From contig CAIXOY010000268.1 in NCBI GenBank assembly GCA_903921135.1, positions 1 through 6,167 of the forward strand: a DNA stretch of 6,167 nt, read 5' to 3'. This document shows, piece by piece, positions 1 to 6,167 of the stretch. The translations under genes and the position numbers were made by a program. Position 1 is the stretch's first letter, and each line of letters starts with the position of its first letter. The notes beneath the pieces were generated by a model, which did no database searches, was not told the DNA's origin, and was given only the letters and a program-made list of their open reading frames with translations. The stretch is from an uncultured Gammaproteobacteria bacterium. GTDB lineage: Bacteria; Pseudomonadota; Gammaproteobacteria; Pseudomonadales; UBA5518.

Positions 1-1791
1 CTGGAACTCGCACGCCGCTGCCTGTACTACAAGGCCGGCAACCGGCTCTCGCACACACGCGGCGCGGAGCCGGGCTGGCAACGGCTGCTGATGGAGCGCC
101 TGGTGGCGGATTGGGGCTGGGACCAGGCGAAGCTCGCGCGGCTCGACGCACGCGCGCGATGGAACATCGCGGAGGTGTCGACCGAACGCAACGCGCTGGT
201 GAAGGAGCTGGTGCACAGTTACCGCTTCCTGGCGGAATTCGCGCGTCGCTCCGGGGCGGCATCAGCGATGGACGCCCGCGAACTGAGCGTTCTCGGGCGC
301 AAGCTGCACGCGGCCTACGAGCGCCGCGCCGGCAAGGTCGACGATCTGAACGCGGGCCTGATGGCGCAGGTAGCAGAGCCGGAGCTGAGCCTCTGTGCAC
401 GCCGCGACGCCGCGGGCGAGCCGCTCTGGGGTGTCTGGCAAGGGCTGGTGAAACCGCGCGGCCACCCGGCCGGCACGCTGCTGCGTCAGGCCGCGTCACT
501 CGGCGAACTTCTGGCGTGGTGCCTGCTGAACCGGGTGATCGACGACAGGACACGGATCACGCTGCGCGAGGCAGAGGACGGGCTCAGCTACGCCGAGCTC
601 GAGATCCTGCTGCGCGAGATCCGCGGCCTGCTGCTGCAGGAGCGCCCGGCACCCGCCGAAGATGCGTTCACGCGACAGGCCCGTGCCGTGGGGGTGCTGG
701 TGCTGGTGAACGTGGCAACGGGAAACACCCCAGGCGAGGCAGGCCTGCAGCGTGTCAGCAGCCGCAGCGATGCGCTCGCCTACAGCGCGCTGCGCGAGAA
801 CCTCGTCACCAACCTCGAGATCCTGCACTGCAACACCTGGGGCGAGGTGGTGGCCACGCGCTACACCGGCGAGGAAGGCCTGCTGCGCTGCTTGCGCGAG
901 TTCCCTGGGCTCGGCGTGGCACCGTCGCTGGAGCCTTCGGTGCGGGTGCGTTGCGCGGGCGCGCTGCACGCGGCATCGGTGGAGTCACGGGTGAAGGAGG
1001 TGCTGGCCGCATTCACCGCCGCTCTGCGCGGCAGCGCCGATGCGCGCTACGTGCTGGCGGTACGCGGGCACCTGCATCTGCTGTCGCGGGAAGACGGCAT
1101 CGTGTCTGCCCGGGACGTCGGCACCGAGGAACAGCTGCTGGCCTGGCTCGGGCGCCCGCGGCGCAACTGGTCCGCGCTTGCGATCGACGCACATGCACTG
1201 CCCGGCAGCCCTCTTCCGCTGGTCGTGGAGGTGATGGCGCCGGAGAGCGTCTCCGTGTTCTGGGAGCGCCAGCCCCAAGGCTTGCGGATTCTCGTGGCCG
1301 ATGAGCGCGGCTCCCTGCTCGCGTGGACGGCGCGCGGCGCACGCGAAGCCTCGACGCTGGCCGCTCTCGCGCTCTTCCTGCGCTCGGTGCAGCACCGCCA
1401 GCTCGCGGCCGGCGCAGCCGAGACGCAGTCCCCGGTGTTCCATGCCTTGCGACGCAAGCCGGGCACTGCGGGATGGACGGCCGAGCGCAGCCGTGACCCG
1501 GCGCCACCGGGCAACATGGCGCTGCACGTGCAGGCACTCGCCGGCCACGACGGCGACTGGACGGTCTACTGCGAGGGAACGGCCTTCGCGCAACGGGAAC
1601 TGGGAGAGAGCTTCACGGCGCAGCTCTCTTCGCACATACGCTCGCTGCGGCGCGGGCGGGGCGAGTATCCCGTCTACATCACGGACCTCGACCTGAGCGC
1701 GCTGGAGCCGGGGAGTGCGCTGCAGACGGTGGAATACCTCACGCGACGGCTGCAGCTGGAGCAGCAGTTGAACGCGGCGCTGCTCCCATGA
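1..1791 (+). CDS. cyaA: Class I adenylate cyclase, C-terminal part (5' end outside window)
   Basis: This is the last 596 codons of a class I adenylate cyclase, which makes cAMP from ATP in the cytoplasm for CRP-type regulation. The frame is open from base 1, so the first ATG at 91 is internal and not the start. The opening residues (LELARRCLYYK, then LVADWGWD) match E. coli CyaA roughly 300 residues into its 848. Further matches are RARWNIAEV (codons 51-59), SYRFLAEFARR (73-83) and a KLHAAYE...GKV block (101-112). The tail carries YPVYITDLDLS (556-566), which I recall from Pseudomonas-type enzymes. The nucleotidyltransferase-like catalytic core lies upstream and cannot be checked. The visible part should cover the linker and the C-terminal regulatory region, which in enterobacteria responds to the glucose PTS; whether that holds here is unknown. 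The TGA stop overlaps an ATG (1788-1791), but that ATG is probably not used. No terminator hairpin is visible after the stop. Confidence 0.96.
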   Translation: MELARRCLYYKAGNRLSHTRGAEPGWQRLLMERLVADWGWDQAKLARLDARARWNIAEVSTERNALVKELVHSYRFLAEFARRSGAASAMDARELSVLGRKLHAAYERRAGKVDDLNAGLMAQVAEPELSLCARRDAAGEPLWGVWQGLVKPRGHPAGTLLRQAASLGELLAWCLLNRVIDDRTRITLREAEDGLSYAELEILLREIRGLLLQERPAPAEDAFTRQARAVGVLVLVNVATGNTPGEAGLQRVSSRSDALAYSALRENLVTNLEILHCNTWGEVVATRYTGEEGLLRCLREFPGLGVAPSLEPSVRVRCAGALHAASVESRVKEVLAAFTAALRGSADARYVLAVRGHLHLLSREDGIVSARDVGTEEQLLAWLGRPRRNWSALAIDAHALPGSPLPLVVEVMAPESVSVFWERQPQGLRILVADERGSLLAWTARGAREASTLAALALFLRSVQHRQLAAGAAETQSPVFHALRRKPGTAGWTAERSRDPAPPGNMALHVQALAGHDGDWTVYCEGTAFAQRELGESFTAQLSSHIRSLRRGRGEYPVYITDLDLSALEPGSALQTVEYLTRRLQLEQQLNAALLP

Positions 1792-1822
1792 GCGTGGCGG
1801 TGCACCGCCACCGGTCGCTGGC

Positions 1823-1828
1823 TATACT
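1823..1828 (+). promoter_or_regulatory. Possible -10 element (TATACT) upstream of lptM-lysA-dapF
   Basis: TATACT differs from the sigma-70 consensus TATAAT at one position and is an AT-rich island in very GC-rich DNA. It lies in the only noncoding gap of the window, about 29 bases before the lptM GTG codon. No good -35 hexamer sits 16-18 bases upstream; the bases around 1799-1806 (GGTGCACC) match TTGACA poorly. If real, it would start a transcript for lptM, lysA and the genes downstream, independent of cyaA. Only the -10 resemblance and the position support this. Confidence 0.4.
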
Positions 1829-1843
1829 TCGCCACCCTCCCGC

Positions 1844-1847
1844 AGGA
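1844..1847 (+). promoter_or_regulatory. Shine-Dalgarno site for lptM (supports GTG start)
   Basis: AGGA lies 9 bases before the GTG at 1857. It favours that GTG over the upstream in-frame ATG at 1788, which would add 23 residues in front of an otherwise textbook lipoprotein signal peptide. Confidence 0.55.
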
Positions 1848-1856
1848 TCCCCCGCC

Positions 1857-1973
1857 GTGCGCCATCTTCTGCTCGTCCTTCTGCTGTGCGCGGCTGCCGG
1901 ATGCGGTCAGAAAGGCGCGCTCGTGTTGCCGCAGGAGCAGCCTCCTGCTCCCGCGACGCCCGCACCGCGCTGA
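1857..1973 (+). CDS. lptM: LptM/YifL-family small outer-membrane lipoprotein
   Basis: This is a 38-residue lipoprotein precursor. It starts MRHLLLVLLLCAAAGC: a short positive N-terminus, a hydrophobic stretch (residues 4-14) and a lipobox AAGC with the lipidated cysteine at residue 16. The mature part starts CGQKGALVLPQ, close to CGLKGPLYFPP of E. coli LptM (YifL), and ends in a Pro/Ala-rich tail. The mature peptide is only 23 residues, much shorter than the E. coli one. The family's known role is to bind the LptD/LptE LPS translocon in the outer membrane and assist LptD maturation; applying that here is inference from similarity and synteny. I chose the GTG at 1857 because the signal peptide then starts correctly and AGGA lies 9 bases upstream. 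The ATG at 1788, overlapping the cyaA stop, would give 61 residues with an atypical N-terminal extension. lysA follows after 15 bases. Confidence 0.85.
   Translation: MRHLLLVLLLCAAAGCGQKGALVLPQEQPPAPATPAPR
1931..1951 (+). repeat. Two overlapping, mutually exclusive inverted repeats at the lptM 3' end
   Basis: Two perfect 7-bp GC-rich stems share bases. GCAGGAG (1931-1937) pairs with CTCCTGC (1942-1948) around a CAGC loop. GGAGCAG (1934-1940) pairs with CTGCTCC (1945-1951) around a CCTC loop. Only one can form at a time. They lie within the last codons of lptM, 37 bases before the lysA start. No T-run follows, so this is not a standard intrinsic terminator. An mRNA-structure role between lptM and lysA is possible, but chance in Pro-rich, GC-rich coding sequence is a fair alternative. 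Confidence 0.4.
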
Positions 1974-1978
1974 CACCC

Positions 1979-1982
1979 GGAG
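1979..1982 (+). promoter_or_regulatory. Shine-Dalgarno site for lysA (supports GTG start)
   Basis: GGAG lies 6 bases before the GTG at 1989, inside the 15-base gap after lptM. It supports GTG as the lysA start. Homology agrees, because the conserved N-terminal pattern RDG-L--EGVAL begins at residue 6. Confidence 0.6.
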
Positions 1983-1988
1983 CCTGCC

Positions 1989-3242
1989 GTGGGCCTGCAT
2001 CTGCGCGACGGCGCGCTCCACGTCGAGGGCGTGGCGCTCGAGGATCTGGCCACGCGTTTCGGCACACCCACCTATGTCTACTCGAAAGCCGCACTCGAGC
2101 AGGCATACGGCGCTTTCGCGAGCGCCTTTTCGGCTGCGCCCGGAAGCCTTGCCTGCTACGCGGTGAAGGCAAATTCCACCCTCGCCGTACTGGGTGTGCT
2201 GGCACGGGCGGGCGCGGGTTTCGACATCGTCTCGGGCGGGGAACTGCAGCGCGTGCTGAAGGCCGGAGGAAATCCGGCGCGCGTGGTGTTTTCGGGCGTG
2301 AGCAAGAGCCGCGAGGACATCAGCGCGGCACTGGATGCGGGCATTCTCTGCTTCAACATCGAGTCCGCGGCAGAGCTCGAACGCATTGCCGCCATCGCCG
2401 CAAGCCGCGCTCAGGTAGCGCCCGTGTCGCTGCGGGTGAACCCCGATGTCGACGCGATGAGCCACCCCTACATCTCCACCGGCCTGCGCGAGAACAAGTT
2501 CGGCGTCGACATGCAGACCGCACGGGCTCTCTACCAGCGCGCCGCGTCACTGCCCTCCTTGCGCGTCTGCGGCATCGACTGCCACATCGGCTCGCAGATC
2601 ACGTCGCTCTCGCCCTTCGTCGATGCGCTCGATCGCGTGCTGGCGCTGGTGGATGCGCTCTCGGCCGAGGGCATCGTGCTGGAGCATATCGACGTGGGTG
2701 GCGGTCTGGGCGTGAGCTACAACGGCGAGTCACCACCCTCCGTGCAGGATTACGCAAGCGCGATCCTTGCCGGCGTGGGAGCGCGGCCGCTGCGCATCCT
2801 CACGGAGCCGGGCCGCGCGATCGTGGCTGCGGCCGGCCTGCTGCTGACGCGCGTCGAGTACCTGAAGCGGAACGGCGAGCGCAGTTTCGCCATCGTCGAC
2901 GCCGGCATGAACGATCTGCTGCGTCCGGCACTCTACGGGGCGTGGATGGGCATCGAGGCGGTGCGGCCGCGCGCGGGCACGCCACAGGACTGGGACATCG
3001 TGGGGCCGGTCTGCGAATCGGCGGATTTCCTCGGCAAGCAGCGCGCGCTCGCGCTCGAGGCGGGAGACCTGCTCGCCGTGCGCGATGCCGGCGCCTACGC
3101 GTTTTCCATGAGCTCGAACTACAACAGCAGGTGCCGGGCGGCCGAGGTCATGGTCGACGGCGATACGGCATTCCTCGTGCGCGAGCGCGAGCGCTTCGAA
3201 GATCTCGTGCGCGGCGAGCGCCTCCTGCCGGCGGGTGCCTGA
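1989..3242 (+). CDS. lysA: Diaminopimelate decarboxylase
   Basis: LysA is a PLP enzyme that decarboxylates meso-2,6-diaminopimelate to L-lysine, the last step of the DAP pathway, in the cytoplasm. It is a fold-type III decarboxylase of 417 residues, a normal length. The PLP lysine is K60 in CYAVKANS, followed by the GFDIVSGGEL motif (78-86), HIGSQ (199-203), the phosphate-binding glycine loop HIDVGGGLG (233-241), EPGR (273-276), the catalytic cysteine C342 in GPVCES, and the C-terminal SSNYN (375-379) whose tyrosine (Y378) contacts PLP. All key residues are present. The sequence is close to Pseudomonas-type LysA and unlike E. coli LysA, which is encoded away from dapF. The GTG start is supported by GGAG 6 bases upstream and by the aligned N-terminus. 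One oddity is a cysteine at residue 382 (SRCRAAEV) where homologs I recall usually have Gly or Pro. dapF starts 3 bases after the stop, so its substrate-making enzyme is co-transcribed. Confidence 0.98.
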   Translation: MGLHLRDGALHVEGVALEDLATRFGTPTYVYSKAALEQAYGAFASAFSAAPGSLACYAVKANSTLAVLGVLARAGAGFDIVSGGELQRVLKAGGNPARVVFSGVSKSREDISAALDAGILCFNIESAAELERIAAIAASRAQVAPVSLRVNPDVDAMSHPYISTGLRENKFGVDMQTARALYQRAASLPSLRVCGIDCHIGSQITSLSPFVDALDRVLALVDALSAEGIVLEHIDVGGGLGVSYNGESPPSVQDYASAILAGVGARPLRILTEPGRAIVAAAGLLLTRVEYLKRNGERSFAIVDAGMNDLLRPALYGAWMGIEAVRPRAGTPQDWDIVGPVCESADFLGKQRALALEAGDLLAVRDAGAYAFSMSSNYNSRCRAAEVMVDGDTAFLVRERERFEDLVRGERLLPAGA

Positions 3243-3245
3243 GCC

Positions 3246-4076
3246 ATGTTGCTGCGCTTCACCAAAATGCACGGTCTGGGCAACGATTTCGTTGTGATCG
3301 AATCCATCACGCAGAGCCTTCGCGTCGACGCGCAACTGATTCGTCTGTTGTCAGACCGTCACCGCGGCGTGGGTTGCGATCAGGTGCTGCTGATCGAGCC
3401 GCCCGCTGACCCCGAGGTGGATTTCCGCTACCGCATCTTCAATCAGGACGGCTCCGAGGTCGGGGCCTGCGGCAACGGTGCGCGTTGCATCGCCAAGTTC
3501 ATCCGCGACAAGCGCCTCTGTGCGAAGCGCAGGGTGCAGGTCGAGACGCTCGGCGGGCGCCTCACGCTCGATCTCGGGCGCAGCAACGTCTTCGCCGTGA
3601 CGATGGGAATTCCGCGCCTCGAGCCCGCAGAAATACCATTCGAAGCCCCCTCCAGGGCTGCCGTCTATACTCTCGACGCAGGTGGCAACACCTGCTCGAT
3701 CGGCGCCGTTTCCATGGGAAATCCCCACGCGGTGCTGCTGGTCGAGGACGTAGCCGAAGCTCCCGCCGTCACGCTCGGACCCCTGATCGAGCGCCATCCC
3801 CGTTTTACGGAGGGTGCGAACGTGGGCTTCATGCAGGTCCTCGGCCGCAGCGAAATCAACCTGCGGGTGTGGGAGCGCGGCGTCGGCGAAACAGAGGCCT
3901 GCGGGAGCGGCGCCTGTGCCGCCGTGGTGTCGGGACGGTTGCGCGGCTTGCTCGACGAGCGCGTCCGCGTGAATCTCCGCGGCGGCTACCTGCAGATCGA
4001 GTGGCAGGGCGAGGGTCATCCGCTGCTGATGAGCGGCCCCGCCACGACGGTATTCGAAGGACAGATCGCACTATGA
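3246..4076 (+). CDS. dapF: Diaminopimelate epimerase
   Basis: DapF converts LL-diaminopimelate to meso-diaminopimelate, used for peptidoglycan cross-links and by LysA for lysine. It is a cofactor-independent two-base racemase acting in the cytoplasm. The 276-residue length fits the family (E. coli 274). The start has the expected FTKMHGLGNDF (5-15). The two catalytic cysteines are present: C75 in GACGNGARC and C219 in EACGSGAC. The substrate-binding MGNPH motif (157-161) and WERGVGET (209-216) are intact. The protein has two pseudosymmetric halves, each contributing one cysteine. The ATG lies 3 bases after the lysA stop and has only a weak upstream G-rich stretch, so translational coupling to lysA is likely. 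The stop overlaps the next start as ATGA (4073-4076). Confidence 0.98.
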   Translation: MLLRFTKMHGLGNDFVVIESITQSLRVDAQLIRLLSDRHRGVGCDQVLLIEPPADPEVDFRYRIFNQDGSEVGACGNGARCIAKFIRDKRLCAKRRVQVETLGGRLTLDLGRSNVFAVTMGIPRLEPAEIPFEAPSRAAVYTLDAGGNTCSIGAVSMGNPHAVLLVEDVAEAPAVTLGPLIERHPRFTEGANVGFMQVLGRSEINLRVWERGVGETEACGSGACAAVVSGRLRGLLDERVRVNLRGGYLQIEWQGEGHPLLMSGPATTVFEGQIAL

Positions 4077-4792
4077 AAGACGATCACGGCGCACAACTGC
4101 GCGCCCGCGACGCGCACAATCCGTCGGGCATCTCCGCCGAAGACGTGGCGGCCTACCTCGCAGCGCATCCGGATTTCTTCAAACGCCACGAGCAGTCCCT
4201 GCTCGACCTGGACCTGCCGCACCGCGCCGGCGCTGCCGTGTCACTGGTCGAGCGCCAGGTGAGCCTGCTGCGCGAGCGCAACATCGATTCGCGCCAGCGT
4301 CTGAGCCGTCTGATGGAGACGGCGCGGGACAACGATCTGCTGTTCTCGCGCACGCGACGTCTGGTGCTCGGCCTGCTCGAGGCAGACTCCCTCGAGGCCA
4401 GCAGCCGTGTGGTGCTCGATGCCCTGCGCCGGGATTTCGCCATCGACCACGGCCGCCTGCACCTGTTCACGGGTGGTGCACTCACCTGGCCCGACACCGC
4501 CAGCACCCTCGACCGCGCGCAGGCCGGCTCGGTGCTGAACGGGCTGCTCAGCGTGGGGCGGCCCATCGTCGGGCCGCTGCGTCCGCAGGAACGCGCGATC
4601 CTGTTCGGTGAGTTCGCAGACGAGGTGCAGTCTGCCGCGGTGGTGCCGATCGGCAACCCGGCCTGCATCGCGGTGCTGGCTGCGGGCAGCAGCGACCCGC
4701 GCCGCTTCCATGCCGAGATGGGCACGATGTTCCTCGAGTTCATCGGCGAAGTGCTGGCACGCCTGCTGCCGCACCACGTACGCCGGGGCTGA
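4073..4792 (+). CDS. DUF484 family protein (GAF-like)
   Basis: This 239-residue protein belongs to the DUF484 family (YigA in E. coli), recognised by the N-terminal block AAYLAAHPDFFKRHEQSL (26-43) and the following SLVERQVSLLRERN (57-70). The first ~20 residues are polar and probably disordered. A helical, likely coiled-coil stretch covers about 55-90 and leads into a GAF-like domain (about 95-235) that includes SAAVVPI (187-193) and IAVLAAGSSDPRRF (199-212). No catalytic motif, signal peptide or membrane segment is visible. The function is not established; GAF-like folds often bind small ligands or mediate dimerisation, but no ligand can be inferred. The ATG at 4073 overlaps the dapF stop by 4 bases, with GAAGGA (4056-4061) 11 bases upstream. 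xerC begins on the base after its stop. The dapF-DUF484-xerC order is conserved in gammaproteobacteria, which suggests a cell-envelope or chromosome-segregation link, but that is inference. Confidence 0.94.
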   Translation: MKDDHGAQLRARDAHNPSGISAEDVAAYLAAHPDFFKRHEQSLLDLDLPHRAGAAVSLVERQVSLLRERNIDSRQRLSRLMETARDNDLLFSRTRRLVLGLLEADSLEASSRVVLDALRRDFAIDHGRLHLFTGGALTWPDTASTLDRAQAGSVLNGLLSVGRPIVGPLRPQERAILFGEFADEVQSAAVVPIGNPACIAVLAAGSSDPRRFHAEMGTMFLEFIGEVLARLLPHHVRRG

Positions 4793-5716
4793 ATGGGCGA
4801 GGCGGCGCTCGCGCAGCAGGCAGAGGCCTGGCTTGCCTATCTCGAGGCCGCGCGTCGCGCCTCCGGACACACCCTCGCTGCCTATCGCCGCGATCTGCGT
4901 CTGCTGCAAGCCTTGCTCGCGGAACGGGGCGTAACGGAACTCGTCAGCGCAGACACGCTTGCGTTGCGGCAGGCGGTATCCGCCCTGCACCGCCGCGGGC
5001 TGGCGCCACGCAGCATCCAGCGCTTCCTGTCAGCCTGTCGCGGCCTCTTTGCCTACATGATCGGGCAGGGGCTCATGTCCGCGAACCCGGCGCTGGGCGT
5101 GCAGGCTCCGCGTGGAGCGCGCACGCTGCCGAAGGTGCTGGACGTGGACCAGGCCGCGCGCTTGCTCGATGCGGAACCCCGCAGCGAGGAGAGCCTTCGC
5201 GACAAGGCGATCATGGAACTCTTCTACAGCTCGGGCCTGCGTCTCTCGGAGCTCTGCGGACTCGACATCTCCGCACTCGACCTGAACGAGGCACTGGTCA
5301 CGGTCACCGGAAAAGGCAACCGCACGCGCACGCTGCCGGTCGGGCGGCAGGCGCTCGCGGCACTGCGTGAATGGCTGCAACTGCGCCGGCAGTGGCCGCG
5401 CGCCGCGCACTGCCCCGCGCTCTTCGTGAGCCGCCGCGGCACGCGTCTGGGCACGCGCGCAGTGCAAGTTCGCCTCGCGCAGCACGCCCGCGAGAACGGC
5501 CTTCCGCAGCACCTGCATCCGCACATGCTGCGCCACTCCTTCGCCAGTCACTTGCTTGAATCAAGCAGCGATCTGCGCGCCGTGCAGGAACTGCTGGGCC
5601 ACGCCAACCTCTCGACCACGCAGGTGTACACGCACCTCGACTTCCAGCACCTCGCCAAGGTGTACGACGCCGCGCACCCGCGGGCCGGACGCCGCCGCGA
5701 GGAAACGCCGGAGTGA
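4793..5716 (+). CDS. xerC: Tyrosine recombinase XerC
   Basis: XerC acts with XerD at the chromosomal dif site to resolve chromosome dimers at division, normally controlled by FtsK. The 307-residue protein (E. coli 298) has the N-terminal SAM-like DNA-binding domain (about 5-92, with SGHTLAAYRRDL at 24-35) and the C-terminal catalytic domain (about 115-295). All six active-site residues are visible: R150 (SGLRLSEL), K174 (GKGNRTR), H244 and R247 (HPHMLRHSF), H270 (LLGHANLSTTQ) and the nucleophile Y279 (VYTH). Relative to E. coli they shift uniformly by +2 or +4. The C-terminus has a short basic/acidic tail (RAGRRREETPE). XerC and XerD are similar; I choose XerC from the dapF-DUF484-xerC-HAD context and the SSGLRLSELCGL motif. 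The ATG directly follows the DUF484 stop (TGAATG) with only GGGG 4 bases before it, so coupling is likely. No dif-like site was recognised in the window. Confidence 0.96.
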   Translation: MGEAALAQQAEAWLAYLEAARRASGHTLAAYRRDLRLLQALLAERGVTELVSADTLALRQAVSALHRRGLAPRSIQRFLSACRGLFAYMIGQGLMSANPALGVQAPRGARTLPKVLDVDQAARLLDAEPRSEESLRDKAIMELFYSSGLRLSELCGLDISALDLNEALVTVTGKGNRTRTLPVGRQALAALREWLQLRRQWPRAAHCPALFVSRRGTRLGTRAVQVRLAQHARENGLPQHLHPHMLRHSFASHLLESSSDLRAVQELLGHANLSTTQVYTHLDFQHLAKVYDAAHPRAGRRREETPE

Positions 5717-5721
5717 GCGGC

Positions 5722-6167
5722 ATGGCGCGCCGGCTGCGGCTGATCACCTTCGATCTGGACGACACGCTCTGGGATCTGCGCCCGGTGCTGGTGCAAGCCG
5801 AGCAGGAGCTGGCGCTGTGGGCCCGGGAGCGTTGCCCGGAACTGGGCGAGCGCTTCGATCGCGCGGCGCTGATGGCACTTCGCCTCGAACTGATGGCCGC
5901 GCGCCCCGAGCTCGCGCACCGTATCAGCGATGTACGCATCGAATCCCTGCGGCTCGCGCTGGAGCAGTGCGGGCGCAACACGCAGGAAGCGCTGGCGTTG
6001 GCACGAGAGGGCTTCGAGGTGTTCATTGCCGCACGCCATGCCGTGGAGCCCTTCGAGGGTGTGGAAGACTGCCTCGGGGAATTGCAGGGGCGTTACACGC
6101 TCGGCGTGATCACCAATGGCAACGCGGACGTGTTCCGTTTGCCACTGGGGCGGTTCTTCGATTTTGC
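5722..6167 (+). CDS. yigB: HAD-superfamily hydrolase, YigB-like (3' end outside window)
   Basis: The first 148 codons of a haloacid-dehalogenase-type phosphatase are present. HAD motif I is FDLDDTLWD (10-18), with nucleophile D11 and general acid D13. A helical cap domain follows (about 20-105). Motif II is VITNGNAD (129-136), with T131 binding the phosphate. Motifs III (Lys) and IV (acidic pair) lie beyond the edge. The match to E. coli YigB is good (TFDLDDTLYDNRPV; AITNGNA), and position after xerC is the yigB position. YigB-type enzymes dephosphorylate FMN and a riboflavin-pathway intermediate in vitro; the substrate here is not proven. Two starts are possible: ATG 5722, with GGAG 8 bases upstream, or in-frame GTG 5713, overlapping the xerC stop as GTGA, with GAGGA 9 bases upstream. 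I chose the ATG because it is the stronger codon; the difference is three residues. Confidence 0.9.
   Translation, partial: MARRLRLITFDLDDTLWDLRPVLVQAEQELALWARERCPELGERFDRAALMALRLELMAARPELAHRISDVRIESLRLALEQCGRNTQEALALAREGFEVFIAARHAVEPFEGVEDCLGELQGRYTLGVITNGNADVFRLPLGRFFDF

Noticed and set aside
1788..1856. Upstream ATG start for the lipoprotein gene, overlapping the cyaA stop
   Set aside because: It would place 23 non-signal-like residues before the signal peptide; the GTG at 1857 has a well-placed Shine-Dalgarno and gives a standard lipoprotein signal.
1931..1951. Intrinsic terminator between lptM and lysA
   Set aside because: The hairpins are followed by CCGCGACGCC with no T-run, and lysA follows closely on the same strand.
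1674..2465. Antisense open frame of 263 codons across the cyaA-lptM-lysA junction
   Set aside because: No family resemblance, and it crosses three well-supported genes on the other strand. It does not resemble CyaY, which I specifically looked for here.
1886..3409. Long + strand open frame (about 507 codons) overlapping lptM, lysA and the start of dapF
   Set aside because: Its translation is Arg/Ala/Gly-rich with no recognisable motif, as expected for an alternate frame of GC-rich genes. The lysA frame over the same bases has complete PLP-enzyme motifs.
3666..3671. TATACT inside dapF, the same hexamer as the candidate promoter
   Set aside because: It is within coding sequence (codons for VYTL) and has no -35-like sequence at the right distance.
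3351..4019. Antisense open frame of 222 codons within dapF
   Set aside because: It mirrors the codon structure of dapF and has no recognisable domain.
4241..4990. Antisense open frame of 249 codons over DUF484 and xerC
   Set aside because: Shadow frame in GC-rich coding DNA. The sense frames have strong family motifs.
4793..5716. Tyrosine recombinase as a sign of an integrated mobile element
   Set aside because: The length, motifs and dapF-DUF484-xerC-HAD context identify chromosomal XerC. No attachment repeats, tRNA or cargo genes are present.

Overview
This GC-rich window is almost entirely coding, with every gene on the + strand. It carries a conserved gammaproteobacterial housekeeping block: the 3' part of cyaA (class I adenylate cyclase), lptM (a tiny lipoprotein), lysA (diaminopimelate decarboxylase), dapF (diaminopimelate epimerase), a DUF484 gene, xerC (tyrosine recombinase) and the 5' part of a yigB-like HAD phosphatase gene. 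Class I adenylate cyclase and the lptM-lysA-dapF-DUF484-xerC-HAD order both point to Gammaproteobacteria. LysA resembles the Pseudomonas-type enzyme more than the E. coli one. I cannot name a genus; a high-GC member outside the Enterobacterales is the most I would infer.

Layout: cyaA enters from the left edge and stops at 1791. A gap of about 65 bp holds a possible promoter and a ribosome binding site for lptM (GTG start, 1857-1973). lysA follows 15 bp later (GTG start, 1989-3242), dapF begins 3 bp after lysA, DUF484 overlaps the dapF stop by 4 bp (ATGA), xerC begins on the base after the DUF484 stop, and the HAD gene starts at or just after the xerC stop and runs off the right edge. This spacing indicates one transcription unit with translational coupling from lptM to the HAD gene.

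How the genes work together: DapF makes meso-diaminopimelate for peptidoglycan, and LysA decarboxylates it to L-lysine, so the last two steps of the pathway are adjacent. LptM belongs to the family that helps the LptD/LptE outer-membrane LPS translocon mature. XerC, with XerD, resolves chromosome dimers at dif. DUF484 has no firmly assigned function but sits between dapF and xerC as in relatives. The HAD protein is probably a small-molecule phosphatase.

I found no mobile element, CRISPR array, tRNA, rRNA, phage gene or defence gene, and no new system. The points that deserve a second look are small: no cyaY between cyaA and lptM, a very short LptM with a GTG start, a possible internal promoter, and two competing hairpins just upstream of lysA.
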